From an uncultured Clostridia bacterium (lineage in GTDB: Bacteria; Bacillota; Clostridia; TANB77; CAG-508): 50,023 bases of DNA. Position 1 is the first letter of the stretch, and the number at the start of each line of letters is the position of its first letter. The stretch covers positions 1 through 50,023 of the forward strand of contig CALXJY010000007.1 of NCBI GenBank assembly GCA_944388755.1, in the 5' to 3' direction. The position numbers and the translations under genes are program-made. A model generated the notes under the pieces. That model did no database searches. It was not told the DNA's origin and saw nothing but the letters and a program-made list of their open reading frames with translations. Positions 1-7,771 of the stretch are shown in pieces.

Positions 1-34
1 AAAATATCCTCCGTATTTTTACAGAGGATATTTT
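1..34. terminator. Inverted repeat, likely terminator
   Basis: Perfect 11-bp inverted repeat AAAATATCCTC (1-11) / GAGGATATTTT (24-34) with a 12-nt loop and A/T runs on both sides, so it could end transcripts from either direction. It lies at the window edge, so its gene partner is unknown. Confidence 0.55.
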
Positions 35-209
35 AGCATATTATCATCTCTTTGTCAACTAACTTGACAAAGAACCAGCATACTGTATAATATTTACCAA
101 TTCCTATTTATTATCTTTAATATTGTAACCATATCCTACTTCTTTATATTTTTTTTTATTTTATCATATTTTTTAATAATTTCATATATCTTTTAATCTT
201 TTTATAAAA

Positions 210-261
210 TAAAACAATGATATTTTAAATTCATATAAATCTTAACAATATCATTGTTTTA
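210..261. repeat. 15-bp inverted repeat in AT-rich gap
   Basis: Perfect inverted repeat at 210-224 and 247-261 with a 22-nt loop. It lies in the 35-317 stretch downstream (minus sense) of the truncated pdaB, where I see no gene. It could be a terminator, or part of whatever element or deletion removed the rest of pdaB. Confidence 0.5.
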
Positions 262-317
262 AATATTAAAAAAATCCTAAAATAACTTGTTTTTAATTTC
301 TATCATAAAAGTAATTG

Positions 318-524
318 TTACCAGGCACAATTTATTGTTAAAGCTACTTTTTTTTCATCAGTCGCTACCCTATATACAGGCAATAATTTAGTAGTACCGC
401 TACTTGTCGTAATTGATTCTTGATTATATGATAGCATTACATTTGCAACGCAAAACAACATAATAACTGTTATAATCGAAATTCCATATGTATAAATTTT
501 ATCTTTGTTAAAAACTAAAAACAT
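318..524 (-). pseudogene. pdaB: N-terminal fragment of PdaB-like sporulation polysaccharide deacetylase
   Basis: The reading frame starts at an ATG (524) nine bases after GGAG; an ATG further upstream directly abuts the ribosome site. It encodes one membrane segment followed by a linker and KKVALTINCAW, the conserved first beta-strand of the NodB-type deacetylase domain in the PdaB family, normally KKVALTFDCAW followed by G. A TAA stop comes straight after this Trp. The remaining roughly 180 residues, with the metal-binding His motif and catalytic residues, are absent, and no homology follows in the next 317 bases. The first catalytic Asp position also reads Asn. The gene is therefore cut off, either by an old insertion or deletion or by an element extending left of the window. 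In Bacillus, pdaB lies near cwlD, which fits the flank assignment. Confidence 0.7.
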
Positions 525-576
525 TAAATTCATCTCCTTAAATACGAATTATTATATTATATGTTTTTAACATTAA

Positions 577-608
577 AAAAATTCACTATGTAATTCTAGT
601 GAATTTTT
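577..608. terminator. Bidirectional intrinsic terminator
   Basis: Perfect 12-bp stem AAAAATTCACTA (577-588) / TAGTGAATTTTT (597-608), 8-nt loop, with A/T runs on both flanks. It sits between the NUDIX gene (ends at 759, minus sense) and the pdaB fragment, so it ends NUDIX transcripts. Confidence 0.75.
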
Positions 609-758
609 GACAAAATTTTTAATATTTCATTAAATAATATCAAATAACCCTTTTATTGATTTTATAACCTAACTCTATTACTTTATTCTTCTATTTTCCA
701 TTTGCATCTTGCTTATACTATATATTTTCAATCATAAAATATGTATTTACATTTCATT

Positions 759-1306
759 TTACCATTTTTTCCCTAAAATTTGTGTTCTTATCTCTTTTAA
801 CTGATTAATTTCTTTATCAAAATTAACAGCATCCCAACTGTTAAAAATATAATCAGGATAATTATTATTTTTAGCTAATTCAACCTCCTCTATTGTAACA
901 TATTTAACCTTATCAACTTCTTCTTCCTGCAAAATATAGTCTTCTATTTTATAATCCATATAGATAATATAACTATATTTAAATAGTTTTTTTTCATTAT
1001 CTTTTAATATCATACCTTCAGATAATACATGATCTTTTTGTATTTCTACTCCTAATTCTTCTTTTATCTCTCTGATTATAGCCTCTTTTGGACTTTCCCC
1101 ACTATCTACTTGTCCTCCTGTTTTAGCCCATTTACCAGGGCTTCTAAATTTTTTTCTGACCTCTTTTGTATAAGCAATTCTCCTTTTTCATTTATTATCC
1201 AGCATGAAACAACTCTTCGCCATAATCCTTCTTTATATGCTACCATCCTATCTTCAACCTGTCCAGTTATTTGATTATTTTCATCTACAATATCTATTAA
1301 TTCCAT
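759..1306 (-). pseudogene. NUDIX hydrolase, single-base frameshift
   Basis: Starts at ATG 1306 after a strong GGGGGAG site (MELIDIVDENNQITGQ). The frame runs to about QKRSEK and then shifts. In the next frame the full Nudix box appears (GQVDSGES, REIKEELGV; pattern GX5EX7REUXEEXGU), followed by the C-terminal half ending at 759. The break lies in an A7/T3 homopolymer near 1147-1156 and looks like loss of one base. It is unlike the CGG sites inside the ICE and may be true decay or a homopolymer read error. Restored length would be about 182 residues. A close paralogue lies at the right end of the window (49502-50023). The family hydrolyses nucleoside-diphosphate-linked compounds; the substrate is unknown. 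Confidence 0.8.
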
Positions 1307-1321
1307 TTAGTATCTCCCCCT

Positions 1322-1957
1322 TTATATTTTTTTTAACACATCAATAATTTGTTTTTTGCTAATATCTCCTTTTCTTAAAATATATGGTTTTTTATCCACT
1401 ATTTTAACTATAGTTGATGGTTTACCTATCTTACTATTTCCTTCATCTATATAATAATTTACACAATTCTCAAAATCTTTCATTATATCTTTAATACAAA
1501 TTCCACTTTGCTTACCTGAAATATTAGCACTTGGTGTAGCTATTGGATTTCCAACATATTGTATCAAATTAAGAGCTATATCATTTCCAGGCATACGAAT
1601 TCCTACTGTATCTAAATCTGCCGTAACAACATTTGGAACAATATCTTTTTTCTGTAATATTATTGTTAATGGTCCAGGCATAAATGCTCGTATTAATGCA
1701 TATTCTTCTTGTGTTATATTTTTTGCAACACTTTCTATCATTTGTACACTATCTACTAACAAACTTATAGGGTTGTCCATCGGTCTTTTTTTGACTTTAT
1801 AAAGTTTTTTTACAGCCTTATCGTCTAATCCATTAACACCAATCCCATATACTGTTTCTGTTGGAAATACAACTATCCCTCCATTTTTTATTATTTGTGC
1901 AGGTTGTATTAATTTTTCATAATCTTTATTATTTCTTAAATCTATATAATTTTCCAT
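1322..1957 (-). CDS. tsaC: Threonylcarbamoyl-AMP synthase (TsaC/Sua5, YrdC domain)
   Basis: 211 residues, start ATG 1957 behind AAAGGAA. It makes L-threonylcarbamoyl-adenylate from threonine, bicarbonate and ATP, the first step of the t6A37 modification of ANN-decoding tRNAs. Visible family marks: GGIVVFPTETVYGIG near the N-terminus, the KKRPMDNPISLLV basic motif around residue 75, and the SANISG motif around residue 145. The length matches the short YrdC-only type without the C-terminal Sua5 domain. It is chromosomal and intact, 16 bases upstream of the broken NUDIX gene in the same orientation, so the two were probably cotranscribed. Confidence 0.93.
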   Translation of the reverse strand: MENYIDLRNNKDYEKLIQPAQIIKNGGIVVFPTETVYGIGVNGLDDKAVKKLYKVKKRPMDNPISLLVDSVQMIESVAKNITQEEYALIRAFMPGPLTIILQKKDIVPNVVTADLDTVGIRMPGNDIALNLIQYVGNPIATPSANISGKQSGICIKDIMKDFENCVNYYIDEGNSKIGKPSTIVKIVDKKPYILRKGDISKKQIIDVLKKI

Positions 1958-2209
1958 ATTCTAGTACATTCCTTTCAAAAGGCACAAACCGGTTGAAAAA
2001 ATTAAATTTTGGCAGAGAAGACATGTTAAAATTTATTGACATCTACTTTTTGTACATTGATTAAATTTTAACTTAATTTCTCCACTTCTTACCATCAAAA
2101 TTGTAATTATTTTTCGACCTTTTTCTCTTTTTAGCAATACTATTATATTTTAAATTAATAGTTTTTTCAATAGTTTTATTATAATTAATGTTTCTGAATG
2201 TTACAATTT

Positions 2210-2383
2210 GTTACAGTCCACAGCTATTTATTTTTGTACTAGCTAGGATATTATATTTAAAGAATTTGTAATACCGTGTAGGAAATTAAACGATCCATGG
2301 CATGTGAGACACACAAAATACAAAAAATTATTTAAATATAATATTCTAGCTTAGTAACTATTTTTATGGCTGTGATTTGTAAC
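2210..2383. repeat. Long imperfect fold-back repeat (MITE-like or structured RNA)
   Basis: Two arms of about 50 bp (2210-2258 and 2334-2383) are imperfect inverted copies. They share GTTACA at the outer ends, CACAGC, ACTA.GCTAG and ATATTATATTT, and enclose 75 bases. No coding frame is present. It lies in the 1958-2448 gap between cwlD and tsaC; I see nothing else supportable in that gap. It could be a small non-autonomous transposable remnant or a long terminator of cwlD. Confidence 0.55.
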
Positions 2384-2448
2384 TAGAATTCATTTGCAAC
2401 TATAAAATATATTCAAAAAAATTTTATATTACAAATGTGACTACTAAA

Positions 2449-3009
2449 TTATTTATTAAAATAATTTACAATACCATTATATATTCCCCAGGCTAATCTA
2501 TCTTGATAACTATCATCTAATAATTGTTTCTCTTCTTCTTCATTAGATAAAAATCCACACTCTACTATTGAAAGCGGAATTTCAACATGTTTTACTATAT
2601 ATACATTTTCTAATTTCATCGCCACTCTCTTATTTTCTTTTTGCATTGCATCATTTAAACTTGATTGCAACGTTTTTGCTAAAATTTGACTCTGTTCGCT
2701 TTGGCTTTGATAAAAACATTGCCAGCCATAATATTGATTTTGTGGTATCTTATTTAAGTGTATTGATACAAAAATATCTGCTGATGAACTGTTACCTATT
2801 TTTACTCTATTTTTTATATCAGAAACCTTTTTTTCCCTCAAAGTTTTTGCGTCTAGGCTATATATTCCATTTTCGTCAGATCTTGTAAGTATTACTGTAC
2901 AACCACTTTGTTCTAATAATTGTTGTACTTTTAAAGTTATTTTTAAGTTGATTTGTGCTTCTGTTGTTCCTGAACTACTTTCTGCACCTTCATCTGGAAT
3001 TCCATGTCC
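2449..3009 (-). pseudogene. cwlD: 3' part of cwlD, N-acetylmuramoyl-L-alanine amidase, split by the ICE
   Basis: This encodes the catalytic Amidase_3 domain of CwlD, the germination-specific amidase needed to make muramic-delta-lactam in spore cortex. Visible catalytic marks: GH of the DAGHG motif at the junction, the following EGA, SIHLN (zinc His) and VECGFLSN (catalytic Glu). It begins in the middle of DAGHG. The bases before Gly-His (GTG GCT) belong to the element, so the apparent GTG start is accidental and has no ribosome site. The missing N-terminus is at 48932-49093 on the far side of the ICE. Joined at the shared core, the two parts stay in frame and give about 238 residues, the usual CwlD size. 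In this state the gene cannot give active enzyme. Confidence 0.9.
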
Positions 3010-3028
3010 AGCCACCTTCTTAACAAGG
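3004..3028. other. attL
   Basis: The core ATGTCC at 3004-3009 is shared with attR. To its right, inside the element, lies AGCCAC and then the arm CTTCTTAACAAGG (3016-3028). The reverse complement of that arm is at attR. The likely crossover dinucleotide, by symmetry of the inferred attP, is TG at 3005-3006 (CA on the minus strand). It interrupts the Gly-His codons of cwlD. Confidence 0.88.
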
Positions 3029-3031
3029 AGA

Positions 3032-4645
3032 TTATGCTAATTTTATAATGTTCAATTCAATGTCAATATCTCTAGTATTGGTTTCTGGATTCACTTTTCC
3101 AATCCATACCGTATCAATAAACTCATCAACTATTTCTTTATTGAGTTTATCTATATGTCTATACTTTTTGAATATTGCCTCACTGTTTTGAACATTACTT
3201 TCTTTTTCTTCCATCTTATTTAATTCTTCATCTATGATTTGTATTCTATTTTTACATTCTTCTATTTCTTTTAAAAACCTTTCTCTAAACATCATAAATT
3301 CTTTTTGAGATATAATACCTTCTATTTTGTCTTCATATAAAGTTTTATAATGATTATTCTTTTTTTCTATTGTTCTTTCTAGTTCTTCCTTTTCAATTTT
3401 TAATGCTTCAGTTCTTGAAATTGTACCTTTATCGATTTTCTTTTTTTGCAAAGCAAACTGTCTTTCAAGTTCGCTCAAACTATAATATTTATCTAGTTGT
3501 TTATTCAGTTCGTCTATAATTATTTGCTCTAATACATCACACCTAATGGATTTATCATTTACACATACATCACTTCTAATTCTTCTACCTTTACATTTTA
3601 AATATGCCGTTTTTCCGTCTTTTGTTTTATATAATTGTCTATTAAAAACTCTTTTACATTCTTTGCAACATACTTTTCTACTTAGCATATACACATCACC
3701 TGTTGTTTTACTAACTCTTGCTCTTGATTTAAACCTATCTTGAATAATATTCCACGTTTCCATATCAATTATAGGCTCGTGTGTTCCATAACTATATGTC
3801 CACTCTTCTTTTGGTTTTTTTATGCGTTTATGATTTTTATAACTAACATAAGTTTGTTTTCCTTGTACTAAGTTTCCAATATAAGTTTCATTTTTTAATA
3901 TTGTAACAATAGTATCTTGTGTCCACTTAGTATGTTCCACACCATTTTTTGCTTGCCTACATTGATAATTACTTCCATTTTGCTTTTTATAATTACTTGG
4001 GGTTGGAATACCTTTATCATTTAAGTAACTTGCTATTCTATAATATCCCATCCCTTTTTTATATAATTCAAATATTTCTTTTACAACTTCACTTGCAACT
4101 GGGTCAATTATTAACTGATTTTTATTATCTGGGTCTTTCATATAACCATAACAAGCAAATGAGCCTAAATATAAACCATCTTCTCTTCTATTTTGTAATG
4201 AACTTCTAATATTATCTGATAAATCTTCTAAATACCATTCGTTAATTAGACCATTTATTTGTCTAGCTTTTTTATTTCCTTTAACTTGTGTGTCTGCATT
4301 ATCTACTATACTAACAAATCGAATTCCCCACTCAATAAATTTATTATGTATATATTTTTCAACAATTTCCATATCTCTTGAAAATCTTGATTGTGTTTTG
4401 CATAGTACAATATCAATTTTTCCATCTTCACAGTCTTTTATCAATTCATTAAATTTTGGTCTATTTATATCTGCTCCTGAATAGTCATCATCACTATATA
4501 CATTTACAACTTCCCAATTTTTATTAAGTGCATATTTTAGCAACATACTTTTTTGATTCGCAATAGATTCACTATCGTCATTTTTATCTTTTTTAAATCT
4601 ATCTTCATCTGATAATCTACAATATATACCAACTCTATTTCTCAT
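3032..4645 (-). CDS. Large serine recombinase (integrase/excisionase of the ICE)
   Basis: 537 residues from ATG 4645, chosen because AAAGGAGG lies eight bases upstream; an earlier ATG at 4666 lies before that site. The resolvase domain has the catalytic serine in GIYCRLS (Ser12), and the partner arginines lie in QSRFSRD. Then follow the recombinase domain (GFACYGY-like segment, KGMGYYRIASYLND), a zinc ribbon (CKECKRVF then CKGRR.RSDVC) and a long C-terminal coiled coil, the order expected for large serine integrases. It ends only 4 bases from the attL arm. It catalyses attP x attB integration and, with a directionality factor, excision. It has no in-frame CGG. The neighbouring 49-residue ORF is a candidate partner. 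Confidence 0.95.
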   Translation of the reverse strand: MRNRVGIYCRLSDEDRFKKDKNDDSESIANQKSMLLKYALNKNWEVVNVYSDDDYSGADINRPKFNELIKDCEDGKIDIVLCKTQSRFSRDMEIVEKYIHNKFIEWGIRFVSIVDNADTQVKGNKKARQINGLINEWYLEDLSDNIRSSLQNRREDGLYLGSFACYGYMKDPDNKNQLIIDPVASEVVKEIFELYKKGMGYYRIASYLNDKGIPTPSNYKKQNGSNYQCRQAKNGVEHTKWTQDTIVTILKNETYIGNLVQGKQTYVSYKNHKRIKKPKEEWTYSYGTHEPIIDMETWNIIQDRFKSRARVSKTTGDVYMLSRKVCCKECKRVFNRQLYKTKDGKTAYLKCKGRRIRSDVCVNDKSIRCDVLEQIIIDELNKQLDKYYSLSELERQFALQKKKIDKGTISRTEALKIEKEELERTIEKKNNHYKTLYEDKIEGIISQKEFMMFRERFLKEIEECKNRIQIIDEELNKMEEKESNVQNSEAIFKKYRHIDKLNKEIVDEFIDTVWIGKVNPETNTRDIDIELNIIKLA

Positions 4646-4728
4646 AAGAGTTTCCTCCTTTCGCATAGTATGGTATTAAATAAATTGCTTTTTTTGAAAT
4701 GTGTAAAAAATAATAAATTCTCTTTTTT

Positions 4729-4878
4729 TCACATTTGACATCTAATATTTCTATTATCTTTCTCTAAAGATAGAATAATTTTTAGTAACTTTTCATTAAA
4801 AATCTCACTTATTTCTTTTTCATTGGTAGTATTTGATTTAATTATTGTTTTAACATTGTATATAACACCATCATTCAC
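4729..4878 (-). CDS. Small protein just upstream of the recombinase
   Basis: A 49-residue frame starting at GTG 4878, nine bases after GGAGG, and ending 84 bases before the recombinase start. The product is charged and begins with NDGVIYNVKTIIK, with no domain I recognise. Small genes in this place are common in serine-recombinase CTns and could be recombination directionality factors or regulators; this is inference from position only. Strong ribosome site and AT-rich codon use support it being real. Confidence 0.6.
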   Translation of the reverse strand: MNDGVIYNVKTIIKSNTTNEKEISEIFNEKLLKIILSLEKDNRNIRCQM

Positions 4879-4929
4879 ATTTCATTTCCTCCTCAACTAA
4901 TGTATATGATTAAAAAATTGTAATTAACT

Positions 4930-5331
4930 CTAATTTTTTAAATCTGGAAACATTTTTGTTAATATAAGTTCTGCCTCTTTCATTGTTCTTCTAGGATGAT
5001 GTGAATGTAATTCTCTTAAAAATTCTTTAACTATTTTTTCATCTGTTATTTTTTGTTCTCTATTTATAAGCACATAAAATATACAAGTTGCATAAGATAC
5101 AAAATCATCACTTGTTAAGCTCCAATTAAAATTTATTCTTTTCAGTAAGTTAGTATTAACACCTTGTATTTCATTTGTATCAATATTTTCTTTTGCAATT
5201 TCTAATATATTTTTTAATATATCTTCTAATCCTTTTTTCTGATTATTTTCACTACATTTTTTAAATCCTAAAATATAATACGCTACTGCCTCTTCCATTG
5301 TATATTCTTTATTTCTAATATTCTTTTTCAT
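4930..5331 (-). CDS. Hypothetical protein, 133 aa, coupled to MazF-like gene
   Basis: Unrecognised soluble, mostly helical protein. Its ATG overlaps the end of the MazF-like gene by four bases (5328-5331), so the two are translationally coupled. It ends in a basic-acidic segment with HSHHPRRTMKEAELIL. Because the toxin has no MazE-like gene upstream, this protein is a candidate antitoxin or modulator, by context only. No CGG codon and no unusual composition. Confidence 0.7.
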   Translation of the reverse strand: MKKNIRNKEYTMEEAVAYYILGFKKCSENNQKKGLEDILKNILEIAKENIDTNEIQGVNTNLLKRINFNWSLTSDDFVSYATCIFYVLINREQKITDEKIVKEFLRELHSHHPRRTMKEAELILTKMFPDLKN

Positions 5332-5693
5332 TCAAATCTCCTTTCTCGTAAATCAATTGCTATTTTTAAAGCATTGTTTACTGACTTTATATATTTTTTA
5401 GGCAATTTATCCATAAAACTTATCAATCTTCTTTTATCTATAATTTTTATTTGTTCTGCCATTATTGTTGCTTCATATTTCATCTTTCCAAATGGCTTTA
5501 TTTTTATATGTGTTGGTATGTGATACCCTTTTTCTACTCTTTTAGTTATTGGAATAACAATTGTTGTTGGGCTGTACCTATTTCCTAAATTGTTTTGAAT
5601 AATTAAAACTGGTCTTTTTCCTCTTTCTTCACTTCCTACTGTATGTCCTAAATTTGCTAAATATATTTCATTTCTTCTAATTTTATTTACCAT
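5328..5693 (-). CDS. mazF: MazF/PemK-family endoribonuclease toxin
   Basis: 121 residues. The family cleaves mRNA at short single-stranded sequence motifs. The SH3-like barrel pattern is clear: RRNEIYLANLG at the N-terminus, then GSEERGKRPVLIIQNN (the conserved G.E..G.RPv.viqN segment), TIVIPIT and a MAEQIKIIDKRRL segment. It overlaps the downstream 133-residue gene by ATGA and follows a small membrane-protein gene whose end overlaps its start region. No recognisable MazE precedes it. It probably serves in element maintenance. Confidence 0.88.
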   Translation of the reverse strand: MVNKIRRNEIYLANLGHTVGSEERGKRPVLIIQNNLGNRYSPTTIVIPITKRVEKGYHIPTHIKIKPFGKMKYEATIMAEQIKIIDKRRLISFMDKLPKKYIKSVNNALKIAIDLRERRFE

Positions 5694-5853
5694 TCTTTTT
5701 CCTCCTGCTATTATATTTTTTCAAGTATTTTATTTGTTCTTTATCTTCCATTTCTCTTTCTTCTGCTGTTTTAGACATATTCGCTCCTAATAGCACTAAA
5801 TACATAAGAACAGCAACAATTATCATATCTATCAATAAAATTTTTAATATCAT
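5683..5853 (-). CDS. Small single-span membrane protein
   Basis: 56 residues from ATG 5853, nine bases after AAAGGA; the longer frame to 5919 has no ribosome site. It has an N-terminal hydrophobic segment (ILKILLIDMIIVAVLMYLVL) and a charged tail rich in Glu and Lys. Its end overlaps the MazF-like gene, so it is in that operon. Function unknown. Confidence 0.6.
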   Translation of the reverse strand: MILKILLIDMIIVAVLMYLVLLGANMSKTAEEREMEDKEQIKYLKKYNSRRKKNGK

Positions 5854-5880
5854 TGTTTCGTTTCCTTTCTTATATGTTAT

Positions 5881-5944
5881 AAGAACTCTAAAAATGTTTG
5901 AGGGTATATTGATAAACATTGCTATACCATATTTTAGAGTTCTT
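5881..5944 (-). promoter_or_regulatory. Structured leader of the MazF operon
   Basis: A 13-bp perfect inverted repeat (5881-5893 / 5932-5944) closes a loop that itself has the pairs ATGTTT/AAACAT and GGTATA/TATACC, which are mutually exclusive. There is no T-run on the minus strand, so it looks like a folded mRNA leader just ahead of the small membrane gene and not a simple terminator. Confidence 0.45.
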
Positions 5945-6309
5945 TATTTTTCATTTATACCTTTTCATAATTCATTAGACAGATGTTTTGCAGACATCTT
6001 CATAGGTGGTATTCGGCATATCCCTGTCCGTTTCTAACCGACTTGTACTCATTGCGTAGGACGCTTTTAACGCTCGTTCTATGACTATACAAAAGTTTCT
6101 TTCCTTTTACACTTTTCTTCGCCTTATTAGTTGCAAGCTAATATTTAAGTAATATAATTATTACTAGCTCAAGTAATCAAAGGACTGTATCTAATGAATT
6201 GATATTCAATTTTCAATGTACTACCTATAAATTTCTTTTAAGAAAAACATCACGAGAATTACCCTCTCACTTGTTTGTGCAGAAAATTGAATTTTGTCAG
6301 GGTATATTT
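5945..6309 (-). other. Gene-poor leader region, richer in G+C
   Basis: Between the sigma-like gene (ends at 6310) and the MazF operon. The part 5975-6125 is distinctly richer in G+C than its surroundings and reads on the minus strand as a short open frame with MSTSRLETDRDMPN and YEDVCKTSV, but with no good start; a small hairpin AGATGT/ACATCT lies at its end. I cannot decide between a short peptide, a structured RNA and a conserved leader. It is not a tRNA (no T-loop). Its CGG is not followed by an in-frame continuation. Confidence 0.35.
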
Positions 6310-6786
6310 TTAAAATTTTTCAAAAAATTTCTTTAATTTTTTAATTCCCCATTCAATACTCTCTTTTACCGATTGTTTTGTACATCCTTCTATTTTTGCT
6401 ATTTCTTCCATTGTTAATTGATAATCGTAATATAAAAGAATTCTCCTTCTCTGTTCTTTTGTTAGTGTTTTCATTGCTTGTTCTAGCTTTTCGCTATATA
6501 TGTTTTTTATAACTATTTCATCAACATCTTCTGGCTTATTAAATGCCCTTTTATTTAATGTAATTTCTGTTACTTCATTTTGTTCATAATGTCTTTTTAT
6601 TTCCTGTATTTGTCTTGCGTCTTCTTTCTCAAATTCATCTAATTGTTCAAATATCTTTTTAGAGATTTTTACTTTTGCTATTTTGTTTAAGTTTGAGAAA
6701 GTAACTTTATATATGTTTTTTGATTTATCACTATGTAAAGTATATGGATTATATTTATCCCTACTTCTTTTTGGTCTTTTGTCCAT
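6310..6786 (-). CDS. Sigma-70 region 4-like transcription factor
   Basis: 158 residues from ATG 6786, seven bases after GGAGG; the frame open further upstream crosses a terminator hairpin and is not coding. The C-terminal third is a sigma region 4 helix-turn-helix: LTKEQRRRILLYYDYQLTMEEIA, then an EGCTKQSVKESIEWGIKKLKKFF recognition helix. No region 2 is present, so it is a sigma-like activator of the type common in CTns. Its ribosome site is buried in a stem (6795-6833). Confidence 0.82.
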   Translation of the reverse strand: MDKRPKRSRDKYNPYTLHSDKSKNIYKVTFSNLNKIAKVKISKKIFEQLDEFEKEDARQIQEIKRHYEQNEVTEITLNKRAFNKPEDVDEIVIKNIYSEKLEQAMKTLTKEQRRRILLYYDYQLTMEEIAKIEGCTKQSVKESIEWGIKKLKKFFEKF

Positions 6787-6794
6787 TTTATTTC

Positions 6795-6833
6795 CTCCAT
6801 TCGATTTAAAATTTTTTAAATCGAACTCTGGAG
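6795..6833 (-). promoter_or_regulatory. Hairpin hiding the sigma-like gene's ribosome binding site
   Basis: An 11-bp stem (6800-6810 / 6815-6825) is extended by a 5-bp stem (6795-6799 / 6829-6833) across a 3-base bulge. The GGAGG of the gene (6794-6798 on the complementary strand) is the 3' strand of the outer stem, so translation would require opening it. Confidence 0.6.
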
Positions 6834-6881
6834 GACTACGACAACCACTACAAAAAGTTAGAGTAGTCTTTCTAATTGGAC

Positions 6882-6940
6882 AAAAAAAGAGGTCACGATT
6901 ACCTCTAAAACTTATAGAAATAATCGCAACCTCTTTTTTT
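6882..6940. terminator. Strong bidirectional terminator
   Basis: AAAAAAAGAGGT (6882-6893) pairs with ACCTCTTTTTTT (6929-6940), with a second inner stem GATTA/TAATC. It separates the XRE repressor gene from the sigma-like gene and would stop transcripts coming from 7.3 kb unless antitermination occurs. Confidence 0.8.
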
Positions 6941-7000
6941 AGGCATACATATTTAATTGAAGAACTTTTATCTATTGTCCACCAATTCATTCACACTCTC

Positions 7001-7299
7001 CCACTATGGTAAGTAACACCTGTTATAGTGGAAGAAAAAGTATTATAAGTTGGTGTAACTAGCCAAACTTAAAACTTAAAATTTAAAATTATAAAACTTT
7101 TTCGTCAATTTTTGATTCACAATTAAAACAGTTTATATTTTAATTTTTTGTCTTTTGTTTTTGGGTGTAAATATCTGGTAGAATTTTATCATAATGTCTT
7201 TGTCGAAATTTGTTGTATTTTGTGAAAACGCAAAAAAAATATATAAAAAAGTCTTTTTTTGACATTTTTATATATTTAAAAATTCTATTATTTGCTTTC
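7001..7299. other. Intergenic region between XRE and sigma-like genes
   Basis: Holds a 7-bp inverted repeat CCACTAT/ATAGTGG (7001-7007 / 7025-7031), a possible operator or hairpin, then AT-rich sequence with T-runs behind the XRE gene. Short open frames here lack ribosome sites and I do not call them. Confidence 0.35.
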
Positions 7300-7653
7300 T
7301 TATTTATTTTTGCTATTATTCTCAATACTTTTAAAACTCTTGATAAGATTATCTGCTACATTAAAAAATTCTTCTTGTGTTTTTTTATCAAGTTTTTTAA
7401 TTTCTTTAAACATTTCCTTATATTTAATTTCCAACTTTTTATCCATATCAAAATCATCCATTAAAAGATAATCATAAGATGTATCTAATTCCTTTACTAT
7501 TTTTCTTAATAACGATAATGATGGGCATTTGTTTTTTCTTTCTATGTTTGATATATAACTTGGTACACTCCCTACCTTCTCTGCTAATTCTTCTTGTGTT
7601 AAATTTCTTTTATTTCTTACTTCTAAAATTCTTTTACCTACATTGTTCTCCAT
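7300..7653 (-). CDS. XRE-family transcriptional regulator
   Basis: 117 residues. An HTH_3 domain occupies residues 6-62 (RILEVRNKRNLTQEELAEKVG, YISNIERKNKCPSLSLLRKI), followed by a helical, charged tail that may dimerise. It is a probable repressor of the element's regulatory genes. It faces the same way as the 75-residue gene at 7772, with 118 bases between. Start ATG 7653; the upstream TAATATTAT stretch is the likely promoter region. Confidence 0.88.
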   Translation of the reverse strand: MENNVGKRILEVRNKRNLTQEELAEKVGSVPSYISNIERKNKCPSLSLLRKIVKELDTSYDYLLMDDFDMDKKLEIKYKEMFKEIKKLDKKTQEEFFNVADNLIKSFKSIENNSKNK

Positions 7654-7771
7654 AATATTACCTCATTTATTCTAATAATAGTTATATAATATTATTTTTG
7701 ACATAATTTTAGAATAAATACATTTGAACAAAATTGTTGCTTATAGTAACATTGCAGGTAAAAAAAATAAA

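Noticed and set aside
759..1306. NUDIX break as another CGG shift
   Set aside because: No CGG at the break; one base is lost in an A run.
2449..3015. cwlD fragment as a full gene starting at GTG 3015
   Set aside because: The bases before Gly-His belong to the ICE and there is no ribosome site; the real N-terminus is at 48932-49093.
5945..6309. tRNA (for example a suppressor tRNA reading CGGN) in the GC-richer gap
   Set aside because: I found no T-loop GGTTCGA-type sequence and no cloverleaf. No tRNA gene was recognised anywhere in the window.
6787..6990. N-terminal extension of the sigma-like gene to 6990
   Set aside because: It reads through a strong terminator and an RBS hairpin; GGAGG and ATG 6786 give the right start.
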